Shown here: positions 20,811-31,307 of the stretch, one piece after another | Numbering within the stretch: the stretch's first letter is position 1 | Layout of the letters: every line of letters begins with the position of its first letter | DNA from: Symsagittifera roscoffensis | Lineage: Eukaryota > Xenacoelomorpha > Acoela > Convolutidae | Direction: 5' to 3' | NCBI RefSeq assembly: GCF_963678635.1 | Contig: NC_087064.1 | Coordinates: 1,425,926-1,489,925 of the forward strand | Length of the DNA stretch: 64,000 bases | Program-made: the position numbers and the translations under genes | Notes under the pieces: model-generated | Databases searched by the model: none | Seen by the model: only the letters and a program-made list of their open reading frames with translations | What the model was told of the DNA's origin: nothing

Positions 20811-22200
20811 GTTCTATGAAAGATTGGAGCAGAAGCAGGCCAATCAGGCGGAAGTAAAGGAGGGATTCTCGTTTCTGGACAAAGAAACTTATGAAGCGCT
20901 TCCCTTAACGAGATGGTTGGATAAGTCTGGACATCCAATTCCAGGGCATCCTGAGTTACCTGTAGAGAAAGCAGCCGAGATAAAGATCCTGTCAAGGGAG
21001 GACCCGGTCCCATTGGATCTAATGCTGCGCTCGAACCTGGTCCAGCAAGAACTCTCTCGCATGAATATAAACAGCCTCTCATTATTGGATAAAACGGTGC
21101 AAGTCACACCCCAAGTGATGCGGATGCTGGGTGGATTGTTAGAAAGAGAAGTGACCAGAGATAACCCCGAGTGGACAGCAGCAGTGACATCGCTAACAGT
21201 CAGTGAGAAGGTCAAGATCATGCCGTCCAGACGACAACACGAAGAGAACGAGAGGGATTGTAGGACAATAGTTCAGCAACTAGTATCCTCAATACCCCAA
21301 GAGATTTTAACCAGTATTTCTTACGGACAGAAAGGAAAGGAGAGCGGCAAGCAAAAGAAAACTGTCACCTTTGTAGACCGGGATAAAGAGGGTGAAGTTG
21401 TAAAACAAAATCTGCTGCAAGACTATTTGTCCGGGGAGAAGGATAAGGAGAAAAACCAGCGATCACAAGATCAACACCCGGGACAAGTGAATTGGTCCGG
21501 GGAGTCCGAGATAGACGAGAAAATTCCTGATGAGAAACAGGACCTAGAGAACAAGGTTTTGTCCGGGGAGTTCAGATGGATGCGAAGGAAATACAGACAT
21601 GATCTGGAGGAGCGTGCAGTCTCCAGCACAACACCTTCGACGGATGATGATTCCCGAAACTCAGGAATGGATACCTATTCCGACAGGAATTCAACCTCGG
21701 GATCGGAACTGTCAGAACTAGCGATACACACGCTACTAGTGGAAACTCGGGCAAAGGACCTGGACAGAGAAGTGTACCAGGATCCTGACAGTGATCGCTA
21801 CCTAATACCAAGCGAAAGAGTCTTTGACAACGCAGCGGATGACTTAGAAACAATAGCAGTATCAAAGCGGTCGATGAGCTTATTGCCACAGAAAGAGGCA
21901 GTCAGGACTGATCTTCAACCGTTTCAGCAAGAAACACAACCGTTGGCGAAGATTTGGTGCGTTAAGATGGAAGAAGACACACATCAGCCCAACGAGCTGA
22001 ATAGTCAGATGAGGGTCATGAAGACGTACTTGAAGGCGAGATACAGACTCTCGGACCTTCTAAGGGCGCAGAGAAATGATCGCATGACAAGCAACCTAAA
22101 AAGGTGGATAGAAAACGGTGCACCTGACAAAGGTGACTTGGAAGAAGACAGCTATAGGATCCTGAGACAATACTTCATGCAGAAGGAGGGGAGATTATAT
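20811..22200 (+). pseudogene. Linker between RNase H and integrase (element 1)
   Basis: About 460 codons of charged, mostly low-complexity sequence with no domain I recognise. It is unusually long compared with typical gypsy Pol, where integrase follows RNase H closely. It is conserved in elements 2 (about 45.9-47.2 kb) and 3 (about 62.4-63.7 kb), so it belongs to the family. Confidence 0.6.
21426..21570 (+). repeat. 66-bp period with TGTCCGGGGAG-type motifs in pol
   Basis: TTTGTCCGGGGAG, TTGGTCCGGGGAG and TTTGTCCGGGGAG end at 21438, 21504 and 21570, exactly 66 bp (22 codons) apart. They encode LSGE/WSGE/LSGE in a low-complexity charged linker between RNase H and integrase. The same nucleotides recur out of this frame at 24046-24058 and next to the 3' LTR (31288-31298). 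Confidence 0.75.
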
Positions 22201-23340
22201 CTGAACAAGGACGGGATCGTGGCTTGCAGGAGAAGAGAAGAAGACAAGGTCTTATACAAATATAACGCGATAGTGTTGCCGCAACTCTATCAGACAGAAC
22301 TATTATTCAGGTCGCATGATCAGATGGGCCATCAAGGGATCGACAAAGTGTATCAGAGGATCCTGAAGCGCTTTGAGTGGCCTGGGATGAAAAAGGCATG
22401 CGAGAAATGGGTGACAGCATGTCTGTCATGCCAACAGGTCAAGGATCCTAGGAAGTTGCGATTTCCTTTACAATCAATTGAGTCGTCTGAATTCAACGAG
22501 GTGATGCAGATAGATCACCAGAAGATATGCATGACAGACAGCGGTTACAACCAAGTCTTGGTCATGATAGATCACTTCACGAAGTATGCAGAGGCCGTGC
22601 CCTGCATAACTGCCTCGGCGGAAGAGACATGCGACCACCTGATCAATGCGTGGATAGCAAGACATGGTTGTCCAATGACGTTTCAATCGGACAATGGAAC
22701 GGCTTTCGTAGGCGAGCTTACGAAAGAGCTTATGAGACGGTCACAAGTCGCTCAGGCTCACTCCACGACATACCACCCTCAGACGAATGGCTTAGTGGAA
22801 AGACAGAATAGGACGTTAGTGTCGATGCTGAGGGTATATTGTTCCAGGTACATGACCGATTGGGACAGATACCTTCCACAGGTGATGGGAGCTTATAATA
22901 GCACGCAACACTCCACCACTGGAGTTAGTCCACACATGATGCTGACGGGACACGAGAAGTCTTTACCCTTGACATTCTTCTACCCAGAATATGAGGGAAA
23001 GAAAACGTCCCCACAGGTCTACGTGAGGGATGTGATCAAACGCCAACAGGAGTTGAACGATTTGTGTAGACGAAACACTCAGCAGGCACAGGCAAGGCAG
23101 AGGAAAAGATTCGACAAGAAAGCAGCTGGTGCAAAGGCTCACTCGGTGGGAGACTACGTATGGGTATTTCAGAACGTTATACCACCGAAAGGGACAAAGA
23201 AGCTTCTAAAGAAATGGAGGGGACCCTTCATGATTACAGAGGTGCACCAAGAGGGACGCTTTTATAGATTGAGTACTGGCCGAGCCGCCCACTACGAAAC
23301 CATCAAGCCACACAATCCATCGACAGAAGACTGGTGTATA
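22200..23340 (+). pseudogene. Integrase with GPY/F end (element 1)
   Basis: It has an HHCC zinc-binding N-terminus (H..H spacing in LLFRSHDQMGHQG, then CLSCQQVKD), a DDE catalytic core (IDHQK near 22.51 kb, SDNGT near 22.69 kb, NGLVERQNRTL near 22.79 kb) and a C-terminal GPY/F module (KWRGPFMITEV near 23.22 kb). In the family, integrase inserts the cDNA into host DNA, and the GPY/F module is diagnostic of Ty3/gypsy and retroviral integrases. An acidic linker of about 300 codons follows, then the macro-like domain. Confidence 0.92.
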
Positions 23341-24045
23341 CCTGCAGACATGGAAGAAGGGGATTATCTAATGATGGATCCTGCTTGTGAGGTGAATGAA
23401 AAAGGCACCAGGGAGAAGAACGATGGAAACGAAATCGTAGAGGAAGGTACGGATACACCGCTGGACCTGGATCCAAATGAAAAGATCGAAGCGGACGATG
23501 AAACCTTACCCTACGCAGAAGAGGATTGGCAGGATCCCGAACAGACAGAGGTTCCCAAGAACTTGGAACCAGATCTTCCGTTCACGATTCAGACTCGTCA
23601 GAAGGACGGGACGAGACAAAGAAAGAAATACAATCCTTACGGTGACGACTTTGTAGTGGATGGGATAGATCTAAAGAAAGTAGTGGACGAAGTAGTGGGT
23701 TTAGAAGAAATAACTGTGTCACAAGACATTGACATAGTCGATGATCATAACGATGAGTGGGTTGACGACTGGTCGAAACCCGAGGTAGAATTTGACGATG
23801 AGCAACAGCAGTCATATGAACAAGACCAGACGAACCTGCGTGTCTTAGAGTGGCTGAACGAAATGACATCAGACCCTAAAGAGACCAGCGTTACGATTCA
23901 AGACGTAGATCGTGAAAGCGCGAAATACATTAAGACCGAACGAGATGATCCTTCCTGGGCTGCCCAGGAAGGACAACTTCTCATTCCAGCTTCTAACCTT
24001 GACTTAATACCCGGTATGCGATCGACGGGGACGCCGATGGACATT

Positions 24046-24058
24046 TTTGTCCGGGGAG
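24046..24058 (+). promoter_or_regulatory. Internal copy of the polypurine-type motif
   Basis: TTTGTCCGGGGAG occurs here in a reading frame different from the copies at 21.4-21.6 kb (FVRGV instead of LSGE) and matches the motif abutting the 3' LTR. It might act as an internal plus-strand priming site, like the central polypurine tract of lentiviruses. This is inference. Confidence 0.4.
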
Positions 24059-24229
24059 TGGGGGTAGGACTTACCCACACTGAAAACTTGATAATAAAAA
24101 AATTAAGAATAGCAAGAGAAACAGGAGACTTAGAAGCAGAAACAGGCGAAGAACCTAAGAAACCTAATATAGGCAGGGTAGTTGAGTCATATTTTAATTT
24201 ACCAAATGAATATTCTAGTAACATAATAC

Positions 24230-24669
24230 TAACAGACAGTGATTTCATACTCACAAACAGAACATGTGCAGTAGCAATCACCGCAGACATGAGTTTTAGG
24301 ACGGCGCTAGCGGCAGATTTTAAGAGGGAATATAAAAACGTGGAATTCCTTTGGAAGCAAAGACCAGGGATAGGGGGCGTAGCAGCCTTACCTCCGGCGG
24401 TGTCGCAGATACCGGGAAAGTACTTATGCTTCTTGGTAACGAGGGCGACAGAGAAGCAGCACGTGGACCCAGAAAACCTAGTCTTGTCTTTGACGAGGCT
24501 GAGGGACTTCCTTGTGGAAATGGACGTGAAGGAGCTCTCGCTTCCAGTGTACGATCCAAACAGAGGAAGACTGCATCCTCGGGAATTGTACGCGCTTGTA
24601 CACGTGATATTCGCTGATACAAACATACAAGTATATCTACATAAGAAATATTACTTAAGTATAGGCTGA
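24230..24669 (+). pseudogene. Macro-domain-like C-terminus of Pol (element 1)
   Basis: The last ~145 codons resemble the TARG1/OARD1-ALC1 branch of macro domains, the ADP-ribose-binding fold. The similarity runs in order: CAVAITADMSFRTALAADFK against the family's AHCVS.D..MG.GIA..FK, a GGVAAL strand, KYLCFLVTR.T against RYIYYLVTK, DPENLVLSLTRLRDFL against TYENL..SLEAM, VKELSLPVYDPNRGRLH against V..L.MPRIGCGLD.L, and a closing IQVYLHK strand. The comparison is from memory. The fold assignment is fairly firm; ADP-ribose binding or hydrolase activity is not established. All three elements have this segment, so it is a family trait. Such a domain could counter host ADP-ribosylation, as viral macro domains do. 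Confidence 0.7.
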
Positions 24670-25053
24670 GTGAAGTGCGAAAGAGTGTTAGGCCAAAGAT
24701 TAAGTTGTGTGTAACATGTGATATGTGTGTTATGTGTTAGGTTATTAAGATCATGGGTAAGTAGGGGTTAGTGACCATGAACAACTAAATGACGATCTTG
24801 GGAATAGATCCAAAGTTTGGACTGTCCAATCTTAGGTCGAATTCCAAAATTTTAGAAACCAATTGATTTTAATAAATTTTAGGATAAATATCTTTTATCT
24901 GAACTGTTTTAAACAGATTTTAACGATATATGTTAAGGTGAAACTGACAGGTGTGACAGTCGTGATTCCTTTTCTAGATCCTGATTGATCATTTAATTGC
25001 TCATTTGAGTCAAAACTTGAAATCGAAATCAAATCAAACTTGGAAAGAACAGT
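24670..25053 (+). other. Spacer between pol and the 3' ORF block
   Basis: 384 bp of AT-rich DNA with no ORF. Short low-complexity TGTGT/TTATG runs follow the pol end. TGTTTTAAACAG near 24915 could serve as a splice acceptor if the 3' block is expressed from a spliced RNA, as env-like genes of LTR elements are known to be. The spacer is conserved in elements 2 and 3. Confidence 0.4.
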
Positions 25054-27120
25054 ATGGACAATTTCAACCTGGATGAATTGATGGACCTGGCAGAGGCATA
25101 TGTAGGACCGATGGTAGATGCGATCTATCGTCGGCTGATCGAACGAGACTTCGCTCTGGAGGACCCAGAGGTGGTCATGTTGCTGACCGCCCTGATCAAC
25201 ATCTTGGGGCACGACAACCGTGGGGACCGCCCCACGGAAGTCCTGTTGATGGCAGCATATGGAGAAAGAGGAGTACTAGACCGCCCGAACATGAGAGTGA
25301 TGAGGTGGAGAAACGGGGCTCTCTCAGGGAGTGACTTGGCGAATGAGCCTGGATTGGGAAGTTCTAGGACCTACCAACCAGGTGAGATGCCAATGCCCTC
25401 TAAGCCTAAACCTGGGCTGACGAGAATGCATCGGGAGGTGAACAGCGAGGCGACCTCGTCTGGTTCACCACTGAGAGCAGCTGTGCCACCAAAAAGGGCG
25501 AAAGTAACACAGAAGGTTCAGACGAACCAAACCATACAAGATCTGGACGAGATGAACGATCAGCTGAGAAGTACGAAGAAGGAGTTAGACGATATGACGA
25601 AGACCATACTGGCGATGGAGGAAGACCGGGACATGTGGAGAAAGTTGTTTGAAGATTGCAACAAAAAACAGGGTCAAGAGATCGAACGCTTAAGGCAGGA
25701 ATACAAAGAGCGATCGGAACAGGTGGCGTTGACAACGGCCATTGAGAAAGTGATACCTGCAAGGGATATTCCTCGTGGGCAGTCCCCGATGGAGCTCTTG
25801 ACACCTCGAGAAATGAGTCAAACAACGAAGACACGGCTTCCAGCAGAGACGAACCGAGTAACAATCCCGAATCCTAGTGACACCTTGGGTGATCCCGTCG
25901 TAGAACAGACAGTGAGAAAACTGATAGAGACAGCTGGACGATTGGTCGCTAACAAGAATGCACCAGGTTCCGGGGTGACTGCACCCTATGGAACGATTGA
26001 CGATACGGGCAGAGTACAACTCTCCCAGACAGTAATCAGACAAGGGATGAGTAACGTGACACCACTCATGGGGAACTCGAGAATCCCAGAGAGGAAAGTA
26101 AGGAAGATGCCAGCGAAGAAAGTGTCTCGTGTAATAGACGTGCAGAAGAATAATCAATTGAAGTATAATTTCACGGGAGTTCCGGAGACAAATCCGAGGG
26201 CCTGCTTCAATCGAGCTACCTGGAGCCCGGCTGTGAACCTGCAGCAACCACCACTCGGGACATCTCACCTGATATTGGGAGACAGCTTAGTCAGAGTGCT
26301 GTCGAATTTGAGGACCTCATGGGTCACCACGGTGATGGCCTTTGGAGGCGCGACGATTGCCCAATTATATTGCATGGTGGAGCTGATGAATCCAGGGAAG
26401 ATACCCAATGTGATGATCTTAGTTGGGACGAATGATATCTCCAGAGGATCAGATGAGCAGGAAGCACTGTGGGAATCAATGATGGTGTGTTTGTTCACTA
26501 CTCTCTGGCAGAAGTTCAGTTGCGCGGCACTGACCGTTTGCACGGTGCCAATGAACGCAAGAAGCCTGACAGCATCAGGAAGAAGGCACAACGAGGGAGT
26601 CATGAGATGGAACAACATCTTGAGAAACCTAGCAAATCGAAATGCCCGAAGAATGATCCTCATGGACATTGAACATGAATTGAGAGCCATGGATCAAGCC
26701 AGACTGACCACAGATGGCATCCACTTCGACAGTGTCGAAGGACAAGCTTGGTTGAATCGAGTCTTCCAAGAACGGTTGGATGAGCTGGAAGCAGAACTCT
26801 TTGACACAGGAGTGCTGAAGGAAGAGGGAACGGTGAGTGATACGGTGATCACCACCTTTGTGCCTCCTAACCTGGAAACACGCTTGGGTACGGTACCGGC
26901 CGTCACGAACTACAGGCAGCAAAGCTCCAGCGAACCAGGTCAGAGGACAGACGTCAACTTCCGTGATCGCATGGCAGAAGTAGAGAGAGGGCAGCGACAG
27001 GAGGAATATCCAGTCTGGATTTCAATTTCCTCAGTGACTTTGAGAATAATGCGGATACGTTGGAAGCGGCTGAGCCAGCAGACGAAGGCACTTCGACACT
27101 GGAACCTCCATCGGCCTTAA
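25054..27120 (+). pseudogene. Coiled-coil / SGNH-hydrolase-like protein (element 1)
   Basis: The ATG lies in AGTATGGACAATTT and element 2 has the same start. The order is a helical N-terminus (LDELMDLAEAYVG), a proline- and serine-rich stretch, a coiled coil (about 25.54-25.73 kb), a second basic linker, and then an SGNH/GDSL fold (about 26.27-26.81 kb). Block I is LILGDSLVRVL, block II has AFGGATI, block III is ILVGTNDISRG and block V is DGIHFD. In the family these blocks carry the catalytic Ser, Gly, Asn and Asp/His of lipases and esterases. Esterase domains are known in ORF1 of some CR1-like non-LTR elements; I know of none as a standard part of gypsy elements. Substrate and role are unknown. 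Confidence 0.75.
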
Positions 27121-30100
27121 TGGAAATGAAACGAAATTTGCCGGAGAGCAGCTCTCCGAGCTATTTAAAAGGTAACGAATAAAGACTCCTCATGGAATCA
27201 CCGAGGAGAAGAAGAATAGAAGGCGCTGCCAGAGTACTTTCTTGGGAACGTTGCCCGAAGAATAGTGGGAAGTGCATCACCGAGACCATGAGAATAGGAC
27301 GGGATGTAAATTGGACAAAGTGGCGTTCATGGAAGAAGTCTGGACAGTAGTTCAGAGCTATGGGACCCAGTCCATTTTGAAAGTGGGTCTCAACCGACCA
27401 TTGATGCGGGAAGTCCTTGACAAACTTGATGAGTGTGAAGGGAGATTGAGTGAGTTGTTGATTGACTCAGCCACTGACGAAAGTGAGGTGAACTCTCCCA
27501 TCAAGATGACACCGCAGGAAGATAAAGGAGAGATGGTGTATCTGTCAAGGACCAGGAAAGGAAAGATGCGATCGAAACTGGTGATTGATAAGATCAACGA
27601 GATGAAGATGAAATTAGGCAGCAAAGTGATACCGAGGAGAGCAGGAAAGACAAAGGTGGATTCGGAGATATCGATAAGAGCTGTCAATTCAGCGAAAAGG
27701 AAACGAGTCGAAGAGGCCATGGATTTGGGGCAAGGTGATTATCAATTGCCTGGCACGGACAGAATGTTAACTGATGTAGCGATGGTGCCACCCATTCTCA
27801 TGGCAGGGATAAAGTCAACAGGTTACAACAGTGTCGGAGACTGTGTCAATAGATGAACCCGCCGGTGGATACATGTGATGGCTCTGGAAGACAAGATTTC
27901 CATGGAAGGTTATCTGGAGACGATGTTGCAAGGCACCACCCTCAAGCAGAAGGCGTACGGGACTCTAGCGTCGTCTGAGATGCAGGCGGAAACGACTGAG
28001 CAATTAGTGAGCCTTCCATGGAAAGCAGTGGTGTTGAGGTACTTTGAGGGAGGAGGAAATGAGGACTACGCCTAGAATACACGCTCTCATGGCAGTACCT
28101 TACGTGAGAACCGAATTAAAGTTGAGGTTCGCCTGGTGCATGATGGGATTAACTTGCGGGGAATATGACTCAGAAGAAAGGAAAAGTTCAAAAGAAGAAA
28201 AAGTATTCCTGATGACGAACCTGAGGGATCTGATAATCCAAGAGGGAATGGCAGTAGCGTGCGCGAAGCGGAGAGATGCTCTCTGTTTCATTCGATTCCT
28301 GATAGAGCAGATTTCAGTGCCAGTATCGAACACCTTTGTGAAGATGCTGAGAGAGGGCGATGAACGAGTAAAAGCCTTACTCTTGCTAGCACTGCTGGAA
28401 ATGCATCAGAGCAAGCCGATGAGGGTGAATATGAAAGACCCTGAAGAGCTAGAACCCATGAGAAAAATAGACGAAATCAAGAGATTCTCAAACAAGGAGA
28501 ATAGGGATAGCGTACAATCCTTTCCTGAGTGAAGACATACGCGATTGCTTCTTTGATTACAAGCAAGCAGTGTTGCTAAGGTTCTGGACGTCGAGAATTG
28601 CAACGATTAAAAGCGCTGCTAATCCACAGACCAAGCTGGGACTAGTCTTGGAGGAAAAGGTGACTGCACCTTCCGTGCCAAAATCAGTGGAGACAAACGA
28701 GTGGAGTTTGGATTGGGATTCTCAGATGAACTACTGAGAACGAGCTTGATGGTAGTGTGGGAACTGATGAGACCATCATGGTGTCCTATTCCCAATGCTG
28801 ACTCGATACTACGAGCGACACAAGACGTGCAGAGGGAACTAAGCGCAGACTGTAACCTGCGTGACCTGAACATCATATATAATGTGATGACAACAGCCTC
28901 TAGGAGCAGCGGGGAAGACAAAGTGGAGTTGCCTGGATGGGGACCAGAATACTGGATCAAACCTGGTAGCTGTCTGGCAGAAGTCTGTGGACTGGAAGAT
29001 CACGTTTGTGGAAGTCTGGATTGCGTGAAAACCCTAGAGAGACAACACAAGCAGTTGACGATATTGTCTGGGAACGTTATGATGAAAACAAGGACGGAAA
29101 CGGAACTGATCGCAGAATGCCATGGAGGAACCGAGGTGAATCTAGTGACTGCACTAGGATTCTACAGCATGTTTGGTTCTTTAGAGTCACTATTGAACCA
29201 GAACAGAAACATGAGATGGTCACTGCCATCAGTGTAGAAGTGTTCCCATGAGTTTTGCAGACTGAGCAAAAACACATAGGAAGGTGGAGGAAGCGATCGA
29301 GGCGGAAATGAACATCCGACACAGTGAGACATATCGCAGACCGTCGGCAGCGCGATATTTGGTGGAATCGACATTAGCTCCAATGTGCAAGAGCAGATAC
29401 CGGTGCATTTCGTAGCTGTGGATGTGAAATGTACGAGAACGATCATGGATCAGGCCTTCTCGGTGCCAAAATGCGTAAGACTAGCGAGAATGTCAGAAAA
29501 GTCTTATGAGTTACTGTGCAAAATGTTCTCAGCAGTTTCAGAGAGAACTAAAGAGGAGTTAGAGTCGATACTGGGAAAGAAATTCATGGGATACGCCAGT
29601 GGGAACTTCAGTGACTTTGAAAGACAAAAGCAGAGAGGATCAACCGTTACAGATTACAATACAGTAGACGAGAATGATGAAGTCCACCGAGTGATGATGG
29701 AAGTGGAACCATTACTGGAAGCTTCGGGAAAGCGAAATTGGAGAAGCATCATGTTGACACATGATGAGTTTCCCTGCCATTGCTTGCTGCAAACCTGGTG
29801 GTATCCCGAGCGTAGTAATCTGGTGTTGATCTGGAACTCTGGAGAGCTGCTCTCCATGGGTTTACCAGACTTATCACGGCCAATAACAATAGTGATAGTG
29901 GGAGTCATGATGGCGATAAGGTGGCTGGAGGCTCAGGTGAGAGAGAACAATAGACAGGAGGCGCCAACGCGAGAACAATTGCAGAAGTTGAATTGTCTAA
30001 AAGATTTAGATTTTTTTGAGACAACGTGCAAGATTCTGAACATTCCGATGGAAGTAAAGAAGATATGGGCGAGAAGACGACTGATGCCATTGTTTAGAGC

Positions 30101-30480
30101 CAACATGACTGCATGGTTGTACGAGTATGCAAAGAAGCATATGTCGAAGCACGGCAGAGTGTACAGTGGGTATCAGCTGGACATTGGGGCAACAGCTTTC
30201 AAGCGAGCTTTCGTGACTCATTGGAATGCAGTGACCACCGCGGTGAAGAGAATTTCCAGGACAAGTGCACGTAGTGGAAAGGAAAAAGAAGAGATGTTGA
30301 AGGAGGAATAGAGAATCTAACGTGGATCCCCTACCTTGTTGTAAACAGAGGGTAGAAGAGCAGAAGGGTTGGAGGACTGCTTCCAACAGCGTCAGAATAG
30401 CTAACGATGTGTTGCAAGACACAGAAACTGAAAGTGCAGAGTCAGTGTCGCGGGAGGAGGAGATGGAGCCTTGACAAATG
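27121..30480 (+). pseudogene. Distal 3' coding block of element 1, family unknown
   Basis: Broken remains of one or more large proteins also present in elements 2 and 3. Recognisable shared blocks include ILMAGIKSTGY, ALMAVPYVRTEL, GLGFSDELLRTSL, ALGFYSMFGSLESLL, GKKFMGYASGNFSDFE and LLQTWWYP. No signal peptide, transmembrane helix or fusion-peptide-like stretch is seen, so an envelope protein is not supported. I do not recognise any known family. Part of this stretch (28939-29420) has no difference that I can see from element 3. Confidence 0.6.
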
Positions 30481-31307
30481 GCCGAAGAACAAGATGCAAA
30501 AGAGACGAAATTAGGAGGGTTTAGAAGTTTTAGAACTTCTAAACGACGAAAAAAGAAGAAACAAAGAGGTGACAAAAAAGAAGAAGTTAAAACTCAGAAT
30601 TGTTTTATGTGTGTGATGAAAACTCAAGTGAGAAACTAAGCAACCAAGTTGTAATTGAAAACTGAAACACTTAGTTGAGTTTTGAACATTAAAGAATGTG
30701 TTGCATTTATAAATTTGCATTTTGATTTTAAGTGGCTTTAGAGACACTCACTAATTATTTAGAAAGATTTGAGTAAAGAGGTTAATTAAATATTCCAGCC
30801 TGCATGACTGTTTTTAATCAACTAGGAGAACTGATCACTTTTTGGTGACATGAAAGGCTTGGGTAATCTCTCGGAGAGGGAGATTGTTTCATTGTTCTTT
30901 CTAACCACAGAGTTCCTTAATTTTAATATTCAGGACAATAATAACTAAAATTTCCGAAGGGAAGAAGCATAGTAGGATAATTTTAGCTTGTTGGTTGGCA
31001 GGACTGTCCTGCAAACTAACACCTTTTAAAACCTAGGAGAAAAAGTTTTAATTCAGGGCAATGACGTTGGAAGTCAGAAAAAATGTTTCATCTTAAGTCA
31101 TATCCTCAGAGTGCAGATAAGTGAAAAATGTAGAAGGATATAGCAATGTAGTATGATGCCATTTATATTCTGCAGTGAGTCGATATGACGTAGATAAAAG
31201 TAATTTCGTGCATTTTGTAAATTCTGTTCGATGACACTGTACCAATTTTACGAACATTGCGAGACTCAAAAGGGACATTGACCGGGCTGTCCGGGGAGTA
31301 TGTGGAA
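30481..31307 (+). other. Element 1 3' non-coding region
   Basis: About 830 bp, AT-rich, between the 3' block and LTR B. It contains a perfect hairpin TTTAGAAGTT-TTAG-AACTTCTAAA (30520-30543) whose stem survives in elements 2 and 3, further oligo-A/T patches, and the purine-rich motif at the LTR edge. No ORF is supported. Confidence 0.6.
31287..31300 (+). promoter_or_regulatory. Polypurine-tract-like motif before 3' LTR
   Basis: CTGTCCGGGGAGTA lies just before the 3' LTR. The same string abuts the LTR directly in element 2 (33388-33401, minus), and CTGTTCGGGGAGTA does in element 3 (55763-55776, minus). By position it is the likely plus-strand priming site. Confidence 0.55.

Noticed and set aside
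23898-24626. Long ORF antisense to the macro-like end of Pol (also at 43487-44188 on the other strand)
   Set aside because: It mirrors the sense coding frame and codon bias and has no recognisable domains. The sense frame carries the integrase and macro motifs.
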